From an uncultured Chitinophaga sp. (GTDB lineage: Bacteria; Bacteroidota; Bacteroidia; Chitinophagales; Chitinophagaceae): a stretch of 64,000 nt of DNA. The notes beneath the pieces are model-generated. The model saw only the letters and a list, made by a program, of their open reading frames with translations. It was not told the origin of the DNA and made no database searches. The stretch covers positions 186,001 to 250,000 of the forward strand of contig NZ_CALEJS010000025.1 in the NCBI RefSeq assembly GCF_937898475.1, in the 5' to 3' direction. The translations under genes were made by a program, and so were the position numbers. Below, in pieces: positions 28,111 to 36,976 of the stretch. Positions within the stretch are counted from its first letter, which is position 1. Each line of letters starts with the position of its first letter.

Positions 28111-29196
28111 TTATTTCAATATTTCATTCAGCTTAGCTTCCAGGGCCCCGCCGCGAAGATTACGGGCAACAATGCGGCCCTGCGGATCTACCAGGAAATT
28201 GGAGGGAATGGAACGGATGCCGTACTGTACAGCTACGCCGTTGTTCCAGCCCTGGAGATCAGATACGTGGGTCCATGACAGGCCATCCTGGCTGATGGCG
28301 CGGGTCCAGCGGCTCTTATCCTGGTCAAGGGATACGCCGAGGATGGTGAAGTTCTTATCCTTGTATTTATTGAACACCTTTACTACGTTCGGGTTTTCCT
28401 GGCGGCAGGGACCACACCAGCTGGCCCAGAAGTCTACCAGCACATATTTACCGCGGAAAGAGGACAATTTAACCGGTTTGCCATCTACATCATTCTGGGC
28501 AAAATCTTCTGCCATCACACCAATACCGCTCAGTTTCAGGCTCCTGATATACTGGCTTACGCTTTCCCCATACTTGCTGGTTTGCAGGGATTTATCGAGG
28601 CCGGTGAACAGGCGTTCAAACTCGTCGGGCTGCAGGCGGGGTCTGAGCTCGTTAATGAGCATCCAGAGACTGGCCAGCGCTTTAGGGTGTTGCTGTATAA
28701 AGGTTCTTCCCATGCTTACCACATCTTCACTGAAACCGGCGGCCTTTTTACGGAAGGCCTCCTTGGCGGTCTCATCATCCCCTGCAATACCGGAAGCTTC
28801 TGCATTCAGCGCCTGCGCCCGGGCAATCAGGGGCTGGAAAAGCTTTTGATATTCCTGCAGGGCTTTGGTATTGTCATTCCCCTTTAAAGTACTTGCAATC
28901 GGGTATTTGTCCAGGCTGGTGCTCAGCTCCTGGGGTGTTGGCCCTGGCACAAATAACATTGGGTAGTCCATTCCTTCCAGGATGAGCGCATGCACTGAGG
29001 GCTCCTTGGTTTCCTTTACTTTGAAACTGAACTGCCCGTTCTTCAGCACAACGGAGTCGTTTGGTGCATTATCGGCATCGTCAAACAGGTAGAGTTTTTT
29101 CCCATCAGCACCACTAAGCGTTCCGGATATGGTATATTGAGCGTTGGCAACCGTGGCACAGGCAACAGCGCAGACCGCTAAAAATAACTGCTTCAT
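28111..29196 (-). CDS. TlpA/ResA-like thioredoxin with DUF4369-type N-domain (paralogue)
   Basis: 361 aa. Signal peptide (about 1-19), DUF4369-like domain ('YTISGTLSGADGKKLYLFDDADNAPNDSVVLKNGQFSFKV'), a linker and a thioredoxin domain with WASWCGPC near residue 260. The C-terminal halves of this protein and the downstream copy are closely alike (VDFWASWCGPCR.ENPNVV, LGVSLD, WTHVSDL.GW), pointing to tandem duplication. It starts 23 nt after the hisIE stop, so it could also receive transcripts from the his-trp operon. Confidence 0.88.
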   Translation of the reverse strand: MKQLFLAVCAVACATVANAQYTISGTLSGADGKKLYLFDDADNAPNDSVVLKNGQFSFKVKETKEPSVHALILEGMDYPMLFVPGPTPQELSTSLDKYPIASTLKGNDNTKALQEYQKLFQPLIARAQALNAEASGIAGDDETAKEAFRKKAAGFSEDVVSMGRTFIQQHPKALASLWMLINELRPRLQPDEFERLFTGLDKSLQTSKYGESVSQYIRSLKLSGIGVMAEDFAQNDVDGKPVKLSSFRGKYVLVDFWASWCGPCRQENPNVVKVFNKYKDKNFTILGVSLDQDKSRWTRAISQDGLSWTHVSDLQGWNNGVAVQYGIRSIPSNFLVDPQGRIVARNLRGGALEAKLNEILK

Positions 29197-29219
29197 TGTA
29201 TAAATATATAAAAAATAAT

Positions 29220-29813
29220 CTACTTGTGTCGCTCTTTCAGCACGTTCAGCACATTAGATAAACGGTAGCCTTTGGCATTGAGCAGCACCAGGTAGTGGAA
29301 CAGCAGATCGGCCGCTTCGTTCAGGAACAACGTTTCGTTGTCATCCTTTGCCTCTATCACTACTTCCACTGCCTCCTCTCCTACTTTCTGGGCTATTTTG
29401 TTGATGCCTTTGGCAAAGAGGCTGGCGGTATAAGACTTTTCAGAAGGATTATTCTTCCGGTCGGTGATCACGCTTTCCAGCTTGGCCAGGAAATCATTGC
29501 TTACATTCTGTTCATCCCAGCAGGTATCTGCGCCGGTGTGGCACACCGGGCCTACCGGGTTGGCTTTAATGAGCAGGGTATCGTTATCGCAATCTGGTTT
29601 AACGTCCTGCAGCAGCAAAAAATTGCCGCTTTCCTCGCCTTTGGTCCATAAACGTTGTTTGGAGCGGCTGTAGAAGGTCACCTTTTTCTCCTGCAGGGTT
29701 TTGTCCAGCGCTTCCTGGTTCATATATCCCAGCATCAGTACCCGCAGGGTGGCTGCATCCTGTATGACGGCAGGCACGAGGCCATCGGGTGATTTCTTAA
29801 AATCGATATCCAT
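29220..29813 (-). CDS. hisIE: Bifunctional phosphoribosyl-AMP cyclohydrolase / phosphoribosyl-ATP pyrophosphatase
   Basis: 197 aa. The N-terminal HisI domain (about 1-105) has 'MLGYMNQEAL', 'FYSRSKQRLWTKGEESGNFL' and 'GPVCHTGADTCW' (metal-binding Cys/His); the C-terminal HisE domain (about 112-197) has 'KGINKIAQKVGEEAVEVVIEAKD'. Catalyses steps 2 and 3 of histidine synthesis. Last gene of the hisH-A-F-IE segment, 20 nt after hisF. Confidence 0.97.
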   Translation of the reverse strand: MDIDFKKSPDGLVPAVIQDAATLRVLMLGYMNQEALDKTLQEKKVTFYSRSKQRLWTKGEESGNFLLLQDVKPDCDNDTLLIKANPVGPVCHTGADTCWDEQNVSNDFLAKLESVITDRKNNPSEKSYTASLFAKGINKIAQKVGEEAVEVVIEAKDDNETLFLNEAADLLFHYLVLLNAKGYRLSNVLNVLKERHK

Positions 29814-29833
29814 GTAAAGAAGCTTTTAGCGCT

Positions 29834-30589
29834 TTAAAATCTTATGTTGATCCCTTTATTGTAAAGGTATGTTTTAAGGGCTGGTATCTCAATCTCTTTG
29901 TAGTGAAAGATACTGGCGGCCAGGGCAGCGTCTGCCTGGGCATTCTCAAACACTTCTGTAAAGTGTTCCATGGTACCGGCTCCGCCGGAGGCGATGACGG
30001 GTACGTTGAGATTTTGTGATAGCTGCGCGGTAATGTCCAGCGCGAAGCCCTGCTTGGTGCCGTCATTGTTCATGGAGGTAAGGAGAATCTCACCTGCGCC
30101 GCGGTCTACCGCTTCCTTTGCCCAGTCAAAAGCTTTGGTGGTGGTTTTTACACGGCCTCCGTTGAGATATACGTACCAGTCGCCATCTTCAAAGCGGGTA
30201 TCTATAGCGAGCACTATGCACTGGCTGCCGAACTCGCGTGACAGCTCATCCACCAGCTCCGGTCTTTTGAAAGCAGAGGTGTTTACAGATATTTTGTCCG
30301 CCCCGGATTGCAACAGCACATTTACATCTTCCACCGCGGCAATGCCGCCACCCACCGTAAAGGGTATATTAATATGGCGTGCAATACGCGACACCAGTTC
30401 TGACAAGGTTTTGCGCCGCTCATTAGTAGCGGTAATGTCAAGGAACACCAGCTCATCAGCTCCCTGCTGCGCATAAAGCGCCCCCAGCTCTATAGGATCC
30501 CCTGCATCGCGTATATTCTCAAAGTTCACCCCTTTTACGGTACGCCCGTCTTTGATGTCCAGGCAGGGGATGATACGCTTAGTTAACAT
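29834..30589 (-). CDS. hisF: Imidazole glycerol phosphate synthase, cyclase subunit
   Basis: 251 aa TIM barrel: 'MLTKRIIPCLDIKDGRTVKGVNF' with catalytic Asp11, 'VGGGIA' phosphate loop, 'LAIDTRFEDGDW' with the second catalytic Asp, and 'IASGGAGTMEHF'. Works with HisH to form imidazole glycerol phosphate and AICAR. 13 nt after the GNAT-HisA gene, 20 nt before hisIE. Full length and ordinary. Confidence 0.98.
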   Translation of the reverse strand: MLTKRIIPCLDIKDGRTVKGVNFENIRDAGDPIELGALYAQQGADELVFLDITATNERRKTLSELVSRIARHINIPFTVGGGIAAVEDVNVLLQSGADKISVNTSAFKRPELVDELSREFGSQCIVLAIDTRFEDGDWYVYLNGGRVKTTTKAFDWAKEAVDRGAGEILLTSMNNDGTKQGFALDITAQLSQNLNVPVIASGGAGTMEHFTEVFENAQADAALAASIFHYKEIEIPALKTYLYNKGINIRF

Positions 30590-30602
30590 GTGTTACGCCG
30601 TT

Positions 30603-31763
30603 TTAGTGATACTTGTTTAGTAGTTGATGCAGCTCCGCCATCGGGATATTGCCTTCATAGATGGCTTTACCGATGATGACGCCGCTGCAGCCTATTTCCT
30701 GCAATGTTTCAATGTCTTTTCTGTTGCTAACGCCGCCGCTGGCTACAAAGTCGATGTTTGGAAAGCGCTCCAGGATCTTACGGTACAGGTCAACGGAGGG
30801 ACCTTGCAGCAGTCCGTCTTTGGCGATGTCTGTACAGAAGATGTGATGCACGCCTTTCTGAATGTTCTGTTCCAGGAAGTCAAACACAGAGAGCGAGGTG
30901 GTTTCCAGCCATCCGCCAACGGCGATATTCTCTTCCTTTACATCGGCGCCCAGGAAGATCTTGTCTGCGCCATATTGCTTTACCCATCCGTAGAACAGTT
31001 CCGGGTCTTTTACGGCAATGCTGCCGATGGTAGCCATTGCTGCGCCGCTTTCAAATACAATATGCAGGTCTTCCGCGGTTTTGATGCCACCGCCAAAATC
31101 TATTACCAGGGAGGTTTTGGTGGCAATGGCTTCCAGCACTTTCCAGTTTACCACCGCGCCTTTTTTAGCGCCGTCAAGGTCTACCAGGTGCAGTCGTTTT
31201 ACGCCAATGCCCTCAAACGATTTGGCCACTTCCAGCGGATGCTCGTTATATACTTTTTGCTGCGCATAATCGCCCTGCGTAAGGCGCACGCATTTACCGC
31301 CGATAATATCGATGGCGGGTATGAGTGTAAAACCCTCTTCTTTATTCAGCCTCAGTTCCATTCTGCAATAGATGATACTATTCTTTTCAAAGTATTCGCC
31401 TTCGCGGTAAAACCCATTGCGTGCATAGAAGTCCTCTGCTGTCTGCCGCGCGTGGCACCATAGCAGCGATATGCCCGCATCCCAGCAGTATTCTTTTACC
31501 TCACCTATCAGGAAGGAGCCATATCCCTCTCCCTGCGATGCAGGAGCGGTGGCCATCTTTCTTAACTGGGCCTGCTGTCCGTCAACGAAAAGGGAGCCTA
31601 CCGATACCAGGCCATCCGGTCCGAATATGCCAAAATGCAGTGCGCGGTCATCATCGGGTAACCGCACGGAATCCAGCGACTGACCGGGATACAGGGCATC
31701 CCTTCTCAGCGGCAGCGCCTCTTCAGTAGTGATGTGTCTTATTAGAGATATCGAAGGTGCCAT
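30603..31763 (-). CDS. hisA: GNAT acetyltransferase-HisA fusion (ProFAR isomerase)
   Basis: 386 aa in one open frame. Residues 1-134 form a GNAT-type N-acetyltransferase domain, with 'AQLRKMATAPASQGEGYGSFLIGEVKEYCWDAGI' (acetyl-CoA loop) and 'AEDFYARNGFYREGEYFE'. Residues 135-386 are a complete HisA: 'FTLIPAIDIIGGKCVRLTQGDY', 'VIDFGGGIK', 'ASGGVSNRKDIETL'. An internal ATG at 31361 (Met135) could also start a free HisA. 4 nt after hisH, 13 nt before hisF. The substrate of the GNAT part is unknown. Confidence 0.93.
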   Translation of the reverse strand: MAPSISLIRHITTEEALPLRRDALYPGQSLDSVRLPDDDRALHFGIFGPDGLVSVGSLFVDGQQAQLRKMATAPASQGEGYGSFLIGEVKEYCWDAGISLLWCHARQTAEDFYARNGFYREGEYFEKNSIIYCRMELRLNKEEGFTLIPAIDIIGGKCVRLTQGDYAQQKVYNEHPLEVAKSFEGIGVKRLHLVDLDGAKKGAVVNWKVLEAIATKTSLVIDFGGGIKTAEDLHIVFESGAAMATIGSIAVKDPELFYGWVKQYGADKIFLGADVKEENIAVGGWLETTSLSVFDFLEQNIQKGVHHIFCTDIAKDGLLQGPSVDLYRKILERFPNIDFVASGGVSNRKDIETLQEIGCSGVIIGKAIYEGNIPMAELHQLLNKYH

Positions 31764-31767
31764 TGTC

Positions 31768-32361
31768 TTATAATTTCAGGAAACTGTCCAAAATGTTCTG
31801 TCCCAGGTCTGCCGATTTCTCCGGGTGGAACTGTACCGCGTAGAAATTGCCTTTCTGCAGTGCAGCACTGTAGTTGATCACATAGTTGGCAATAGCCACG
31901 GTATCCGGCGACAGCGCCGCATAGTAGCTGTGCACAAAATACATGTAGCTGTTCTCCGGCACGTGTTCAAATATTGTGCTGTGCAGGTTGGCGATATTGT
32001 TCCAGCCTATCTGTGGTATTTTTAACAGGTTGGCTACAGGCGACTGAAAGCGCTTTACCTCTACATCAAAGACGCCCAGGCAGTTGGTATCATTTTCTTC
32101 CGAATGTTTGCACAACAGCTGCATACCCAGGCAAATACCGAGCACCGGCTGTTTCAGGCTCAGGATCACTTTATCCAGCCCTCTCTGCTGCAGATACTGC
32201 ATGGCCGTACTGGCCTCTCCCACGCCGGGAAAGATCACTTTATCTGCAGAGCGGATCTCTTCAGGATCGTCGGTCACAATACCGTTAACGCCTATCCGCT
32301 CCAGCGCAAACTGCACTGAGCGGATGTTACCGGCATTATATTTTATGATAGCTGTTTTCAT
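31768..32361 (-). CDS. hisH: Imidazole glycerol phosphate synthase, glutaminase subunit
   Basis: 197 aa class-I glutamine amidotransferase. Nucleophile Cys77 lies in LGICLGMQLL; His179 and Glu181 are in QFHPEKS. It feeds ammonia to HisF. Its start lies only 6-7 nt after the trpA stop, so it is read from trp transcripts; 4 nt separate it from the GNAT-HisA gene. Its normal partner hisB is about 7 kb upstream, beyond the trp genes. Confidence 0.97.
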   Translation of the reverse strand: MKTAIIKYNAGNIRSVQFALERIGVNGIVTDDPEEIRSADKVIFPGVGEASTAMQYLQQRGLDKVILSLKQPVLGICLGMQLLCKHSEENDTNCLGVFDVEVKRFQSPVANLLKIPQIGWNNIANLHSTIFEHVPENSYMYFVHSYYAALSPDTVAIANYVINYSAALQKGNFYAVQFHPEKSADLGQNILDSFLKL

Positions 32362-32368
32362 AATTTAT

Positions 32369-33142
32369 TTATGCTCCTTTTACAGATTGAACAAACTGTT
32401 GCACTGTTCCTTCAATATCTTTATTGTTTTCAATGGCCTTTATAAAAGCGGTGCCAATGATGGCGCCATTGCTGTAAGTGCAGGCGGTATCAAAGGTAGC
32501 TTTGTCCTTAATACCAAAACCAATGAGCACCGGGTTCTTCAGCTGCATGGCCTTCAGCCTTTCAAAGTAGGCCAGCTGTGTTTTCATATCTTTATCCTTA
32601 CCGGTGGTGGAAGAAGAAGATACGGCGTATACAAAACCCTTGCTGTGCGCGTCTATTTCGCGAAGACGTGCATCGCTGGTTTCGGGTGTTACCAGGAAGA
32701 TAAGGTGCAGGCCGTACTTTTCAAACAGTGGTTTATACTCTTTGTCATATTCCGCCATTGGAAGGTCGGGTAATATCAACCCGTCTACCCCTGTTTCAGC
32801 GCATTGCTGCAGGAATGCTTCCACACCAAATTGCAACACCGGGTTCAGGTAGCCCATCAGGATCACCGGCAGGTGGATGGTTTTGCGGAAATCTTTCAGC
32901 TGGGTGAACAGTTTTTTAAGGCTCATGCCGTTCTGTAAAGCACGTGTGCTGCTTTCCTGGATCACGGGGCCATCTGCCAGCGGATCAGAAAAGGGCATAC
33001 CCAGCTCAATCATATCGGCGCCGGCGGTTTGCAGGGAGGTCATCACCCGCAAAGTATCTTCCGGACCGGGAAAACCGGCCGTGCAGTAGATGTTTAAGAT
33101 TCCGTGCTGTTTATTGGCAAAAAGTTGATCTATGCGGTTCAT
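32369..33142 (-). CDS. trpA: Tryptophan synthase alpha chain
   Basis: 257 aa TIM barrel with catalytic Glu46 (MIELGMPFSDP) and Asp57 (LADGPVIQ), the phosphate site 'VYAVSSSSTTGK' and 'LIGFGIKDKATF'. Cleaves indole-3-glycerol phosphate to indole for TrpB. Last trp gene; hisH follows after 6-7 nt. A single-armed period-7 repeat lies in the 52-nt gap from the TrpF-TrpB gene. Confidence 0.97.
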   Translation of the reverse strand: MNRIDQLFANKQHGILNIYCTAGFPGPEDTLRVMTSLQTAGADMIELGMPFSDPLADGPVIQESSTRALQNGMSLKKLFTQLKDFRKTIHLPVILMGYLNPVLQFGVEAFLQQCAETGVDGLILPDLPMAEYDKEYKPLFEKYGLHLIFLVTPETSDARLREIDAHSKGFVYAVSSSSTTGKDKDMKTQLAYFERLKAMQLKNPVLIGFGIKDKATFDTACTYSNGAIIGTAFIKAIENNKDIEGTVQQFVQSVKGA

Positions 33143-33144
33143 AA

Positions 33145-33192
33145 ATAGCTTTTAGCTGTTGGCTGTTAGCAACTGGTGGCCAGCCGCCGGCA
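33145..33192. repeat. Partial period-7 repeat (TTAGCTGTTGGCTG type), intra-operon
   Basis: The trpA/trpFB gap contains one arm TTTAGCTGTTGGCTGTTAGC, the same 7-nt unit as the full elements at 36899 and 39191, followed by a weakly complementary GGCCAGCCGCCGGCAGCT. Confidence 0.55.
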
Positions 33193-33194
33193 GC

Positions 33195-35051
33195 TCATTT
33201 TAAGTGATTCATATAAGTTGCCATGTCTTTATCGCCGCGGCCGGAGAGGCATACCACCACCACATTTTCCGGTTTCAGTACCAGGTCTTTCAGGCGGGCG
33301 AGCGCGTGAGATGATTCCAACGCGGGGATGATCCCTTCCAGGCGGGTCAGCTCAAAAGCTGCGGCCAGTGCTTCATCATCAGTAGCGTGCATGAAGCGGG
33401 CGCGGCCTGTTTCAAAAAGGTGGGCATGCAGCGGGCCAACGCCTGGGTAGTCCAGCCCTGCTGAAATTGAATGCGGCTCCACGATCTGTCCGTCTTCCGT
33501 TTGCATCAGCAAGGTTTTGCTGGCGTGTATCACGCCTGGTTTACCCAGCTGGGAAGTAGCGGCAGAGTAGCCGCTGTTCACACCTTTTCCCGCGGCTTCC
33601 ACAGGTATCAGCTGCACCTTTTCATTGTCCAGGAAATGAAAGAAAGCGCCGGCAGCATTACTGCCTCCGCCTACGCAAGCCATCACATAATCCGGGAAGG
33701 CGCTTCCCGTTTTTTCCAACAGCTGCTGTTTGATCTCTTCACTGATCACCGACTGGAAACGCGCTACCATATCCGGGTAGGGATGCGGGCCCACTACAGA
33801 GCCGATAATATAGTGCGTATCCACCGGGTTGTTGATCCAATCGCGGATGGCTTCATTGGTAGCATCCTTCAGGGTGCGGCTGCCGCTGGTAGCAGGTACT
33901 ACGGTAGCCCCCAGCATTTTCATGCGGGCTACGTTGGGCGCCTGCCTTTCAATATCTACGCTGCCCATGTATACTACGCATTCCATACCCATCAAAGCAC
34001 ATACGGTAGCAGTAGCCACGCCGTGCTGCCCGGCTCCTGTTTCTGCAATGATGCGTTTCTTACCCAGGCGCTGAGCCAGCAGTATCTGGCCAATGGTGTT
34101 ATTCACCTTGTGCGCACCCGTATGGTTCAGGTCTTCACGTTTTAGGTAGATATTGGCCTGGTACTTTTCAGACAGGCGGCGGGCCAGGTAAAGCGGGGAA
34201 GGCCGTCCCACATAATCTTTCAGCAACTGCGTGAACTGCTGCTGAAAGGTGCTGTCTGCCATGATCTGCATGTAGTTCCGGCGCAGCTCTTCCACGTTAG
34301 GATACAGCATTTCAGGTATATACGCTCCTCCAAATTTACCGTAGTAGCCATTTTCATCTACATGATACCTGGAGCCTTTAGTGTTTACCGCAATCTCCAT
34401 CCTTTGTTGTTTTATATCGCTTGATTGAATTGCTTTTACAAACTGCTGCACAACAGGCAGCACTTTAATGCCCGGCGACTTTTCAAAACGGCTGTTCACA
34501 TCTACCGCATACAACAGCGGCAATTGCAGGCTGCTTAGTTCGGGAGCATGCTCCGGACCAATACCACCGCTCAGGAAAAAGGGCTGCTGAAAGGGATAGC
34601 TTTGCAGCAGCTGCCAGTTAAATTGTAAACCGGTACCACCGTAAGCATGTGCACTCGCCGTATCAAACATGAAATAGGTGGTAACGGGCACATACGGGGT
34701 CATTTCCTGCCAGTCTATCTCATTGCCTATACGAAAAGCTTTGATCACGGGCACCAGCTGGCGTATCTCAGCGCAATACTCCGGTGATTCATTGCCATGC
34801 AGCTGCACCATATCGAGGCTGTAATCTGCCACGGTACGTTTTACCAGCTGCAGGTCGGCATCTACAAACACCCCTACTTTCAGGATGCCGGTAGTTTCTC
34901 TTACCGTGCGGGCATCCAGCTTATTGCCCGCAAAGCGGGGAGATCTTTCGTAAAAGATAAAGCCTGCATAGTTCACCCCATATTCTACAAGCGCCCTGAG
35001 GTCTTGTGCCTGGGTAATACCGCATACTTTTATGTTGAGTTGACTATCCAT
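33195..35051 (-). CDS. trpFB: TrpF-TrpB fusion: phosphoribosylanthranilate isomerase / tryptophan synthase beta
   Basis: 618 aa, one uninterrupted frame. Residues 1 to about 208 are TrpF (catalytic Cys10 in IKVCGIT; 'MVQLHGNESPEY'; 'FMFDTASAHAYGGTG'; 'LSGGIGPEH'). Residues 218-618 are a full-length TrpB, with the PLP Lys315 in NHTGAHKVNN, 'ETGAGQHGVATATV' and 'GGGSNAAG'. The join is only about ten polar residues, and Met218 (ATG at 34400) could restart translation for free TrpB. The usual arrangement is two separate adjacent genes. Confidence 0.95.
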   Translation of the reverse strand: MDSQLNIKVCGITQAQDLRALVEYGVNYAGFIFYERSPRFAGNKLDARTVRETTGILKVGVFVDADLQLVKRTVADYSLDMVQLHGNESPEYCAEIRQLVPVIKAFRIGNEIDWQEMTPYVPVTTYFMFDTASAHAYGGTGLQFNWQLLQSYPFQQPFFLSGGIGPEHAPELSSLQLPLLYAVDVNSRFEKSPGIKVLPVVQQFVKAIQSSDIKQQRMEIAVNTKGSRYHVDENGYYGKFGGAYIPEMLYPNVEELRRNYMQIMADSTFQQQFTQLLKDYVGRPSPLYLARRLSEKYQANIYLKREDLNHTGAHKVNNTIGQILLAQRLGKKRIIAETGAGQHGVATATVCALMGMECVVYMGSVDIERQAPNVARMKMLGATVVPATSGSRTLKDATNEAIRDWINNPVDTHYIIGSVVGPHPYPDMVARFQSVISEEIKQQLLEKTGSAFPDYVMACVGGGSNAAGAFFHFLDNEKVQLIPVEAAGKGVNSGYSAATSQLGKPGVIHASKTLLMQTEDGQIVEPHSISAGLDYPGVGPLHAHLFETGRARFMHATDDEALAAAFELTRLEGIIPALESSHALARLKDLVLKPENVVVVCLSGRGDKDMATYMNHLK

Positions 35052-35096
35052 TTTTTCTGTTGAAGGCTGAAGTCGTAACGCTGAACGCTGCCTGCG

Positions 35097-35891
35097 TTAT
35101 GCGTTAAGCCTAAGCGTATTTACAAAGCTTTCAAATGCCCGGGCCGGGTTTTCCTGTTTCATAAAGTACTCCCCTATCAGGAAGCCCTGGAAACCGGCCT
35201 GCTGCAGTGTAGCGATGGCCGCAGGATCATTGATGCCGCTTTCTGCCACTTTAATCTTCCCCGCGGGGATCATAGGCGCCAGCTCACAGGAGCGGTTAAA
35301 ATCCACGTTAAAGGTAGTAAGGTCACGGTTGTTAACCCCTACCAGCTGCACATCATCCGTCACCTTTTCCAGCTGGGATGCGCTATGCACTTCCAGCAGC
35401 ACTTCCAGTCCGAGACCGCCGGCAAACTTTGCCAGCCGTGCTACCGTTGCTGCGGTAAGGCATTCCGCTATCAGCAGGATCACATCTGCGCCAATAGCTT
35501 TTGCTTCCAGTATCTGGTATTCATCTATCACAAAATCCTTCCGGAGGATAGGAATATTATTCAGGGTACGCGCCTGCTGCAGATCATCTGATGAACCGCC
35601 GAAATATTTCTCGTCCGTCAGTACAGACAAACCGGCGGCGCCGTAACGGGTATACGCAGTAGTAACTTCCTGCACGGTTACATTGCCGTTGATAAGCCCC
35701 TTGGAAGGAGAACGCCGTTTGAACTCTGCAATGATCCCTGTTTTAGCAGGGTCCTGCAGGAATCTGCTTAAAGAAAGCGGCGTACGTTTGAACCAGGGCG
35801 CCTGTTCCAGCTCGGCAGCCGGCCGCATTGTTTTCCTGGCGGCTACTTCTGTTTGTTTGTGCGCTACTATTTCGTTGAGGATATTTTTCAT
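35097..35891 (-). CDS. trpC: Indole-3-glycerol phosphate synthase
   Basis: 264 aa TIM barrel: 'IIAEFKRRSPSKGLIN' (catalytic Lys), 'LSVLTDEKYFGGS', 'ILRKDFVIDEYQI', 'LVGVNNRDLTTF' and 'VAESGIND'. Converts CdRP to indole-3-glycerol phosphate. The ATG overlaps the trpD stop by 4 nt (35888-35891), so it is coupled. A short repeat with AACGCTGAACGCTG lies in the 45-nt gap before the TrpF-TrpB gene. Confidence 0.97.
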   Translation of the reverse strand: MKNILNEIVAHKQTEVAARKTMRPAAELEQAPWFKRTPLSLSRFLQDPAKTGIIAEFKRRSPSKGLINGNVTVQEVTTAYTRYGAAGLSVLTDEKYFGGSSDDLQQARTLNNIPILRKDFVIDEYQILEAKAIGADVILLIAECLTAATVARLAKFAGGLGLEVLLEVHSASQLEKVTDDVQLVGVNNRDLTTFNVDFNRSCELAPMIPAGKIKVAESGINDPAAIATLQQAGFQGFLIGEYFMKQENPARAFESFVNTLRLNA

Positions 35892-36880
35892 TGTAAACTG
35901 ATCAGTTTTTTGAATGATTCATGTGCCGCACCTGACTCCAGGGAAGTAACCGCCGCCTGGAAACAATCTGCATAGTCTGCATACTTACCCATGCAATATA
36001 ATCCCATAGCAGCATTGGCGAGCACAACGGAGTTCTGTGCCCAGGAGCCTTCTCCCTTCAGTATCTTCATAAAGATCTTCGCAGACTCTTCTACAGAGTT
36101 GCCGCCATAGATGTCTTCCGGGTGCACTTTGCGGTGGCCCAGCTGTTCCGGCGTCCAGTCCTGCTCTCCTTTATTGGTAATAATGCGGGCGTCGGTGGTC
36201 AGTGAGATCTCATCATATCCATCGAGGCTGTGTACGATCACAAATTGTTTGTCTGTTTGCTGGAAGAGGTAGTTATATACCCTGGCCATTTCCAGGCTAT
36301 ATACACCTATCAGCTGGTATTGGGCAAATGCAGGATTTACCAGTGGGCCCAGCATATTGAAAAAGGTACGCACACCCAGCTGGCGGCGGATGCCCGCCAC
36401 GTGTTTCAATGCAGGGTGGAACAGGGGCGCATGCAAAAAGCATACACCTGCTTCTTCCAGTTCTGCGCGCAGTTTAGCATCATCGTTCTTGAATTTATAG
36501 CCGGCTGTCTCCATCAGGTTGGAAGCTCCGCTAATGGATGATACACCGTAGTTACCATGCTTTGCCACTTTACCGCCCGCACCGGCTACAATGAAGCAGG
36601 ACAGCGTAGAGACATTGAAGGTGTTCTTACCATCGCCGCCCGTACCAACAATGTCCAGCACTTCGTAACCGTTCAGGTTTACCGGTATGCAAAGCTCCAG
36701 GAGTGCATCACGGAAACCCAGCAGCTCATTTATTGTAATGCTGCGCATCAGGAAAACGGTCATGAAAGCAGCCAGTTCGCTTTCATTGAACATGCCTTTG
36801 GAAATGCTGATGAGAATATCTTTGGCCGCTTCGCGGGTGAAGGTCTTATGTTCGAAAAGGTAGTTTAATATCTTTTTCAT
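35888..36880 (-). CDS. trpD: Anthranilate phosphoribosyltransferase
   Basis: 330 aa. Helical N-domain with 'LTREAAKDIL' type start, PRPP-binding 'DIVGTGGDGKNTFNVSTLS', 'KHGNYGVSSISGASNLME' and 'GPLVNPA'. Transfers phosphoribose from PRPP to anthranilate. Not fused to TrpG. Separated from trpG by a 93-nt gap filled with a hairpin repeat; 4-nt overlap with trpC. Confidence 0.97.
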   Translation of the reverse strand: MKKILNYLFEHKTFTREAAKDILISISKGMFNESELAAFMTVFLMRSITINELLGFRDALLELCIPVNLNGYEVLDIVGTGGDGKNTFNVSTLSCFIVAGAGGKVAKHGNYGVSSISGASNLMETAGYKFKNDDAKLRAELEEAGVCFLHAPLFHPALKHVAGIRRQLGVRTFFNMLGPLVNPAFAQYQLIGVYSLEMARVYNYLFQQTDKQFVIVHSLDGYDEISLTTDARIITNKGEQDWTPEQLGHRKVHPEDIYGGNSVEESAKIFMKILKGEGSWAQNSVVLANAAMGLYCMGKYADYADCFQAAVTSLESGAAHESFKKLISLQ

Positions 36881-36898
36881 GTGACTTACATTAGAAGT

Positions 36899-36976
36899 AT
36901 TAGCTGTTGGCTGTTAGCTGTTGGTTATTAGCCTGGTGCGATCAGCTAAAAGCTAATCGCCAGTAGCTAATGGCTA
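36899..36976. repeat. Period-7 hairpin repeat inside the trp operon (TTAGCTGTTGGCTG type)
   Basis: Arm 36899-36933 consists of AGCTGTT/GGCTGTT/AGCTGTT/GGTTATT units at exact 7-nt spacing; arm 36942-36976 is its approximate inverse (AGCTAAA, AGCTAAT, AGTAGCTAAT). It fills the trpG-trpD gap, so the polycistronic mRNA should carry this hairpin. Confidence 0.75.

Noticed and set aside
33471..34145. 224-codon + strand frame opposite the TrpB region
   Set aside because: Shadow of trpB; no independent start context or domain.
36899..36976. Possible CRISPR-like array (regular short repeats)
   Set aside because: Units are 7 nt with no spacers and are arranged as inverted arms, so these are hairpins, not CRISPR repeats; no cas genes are present.
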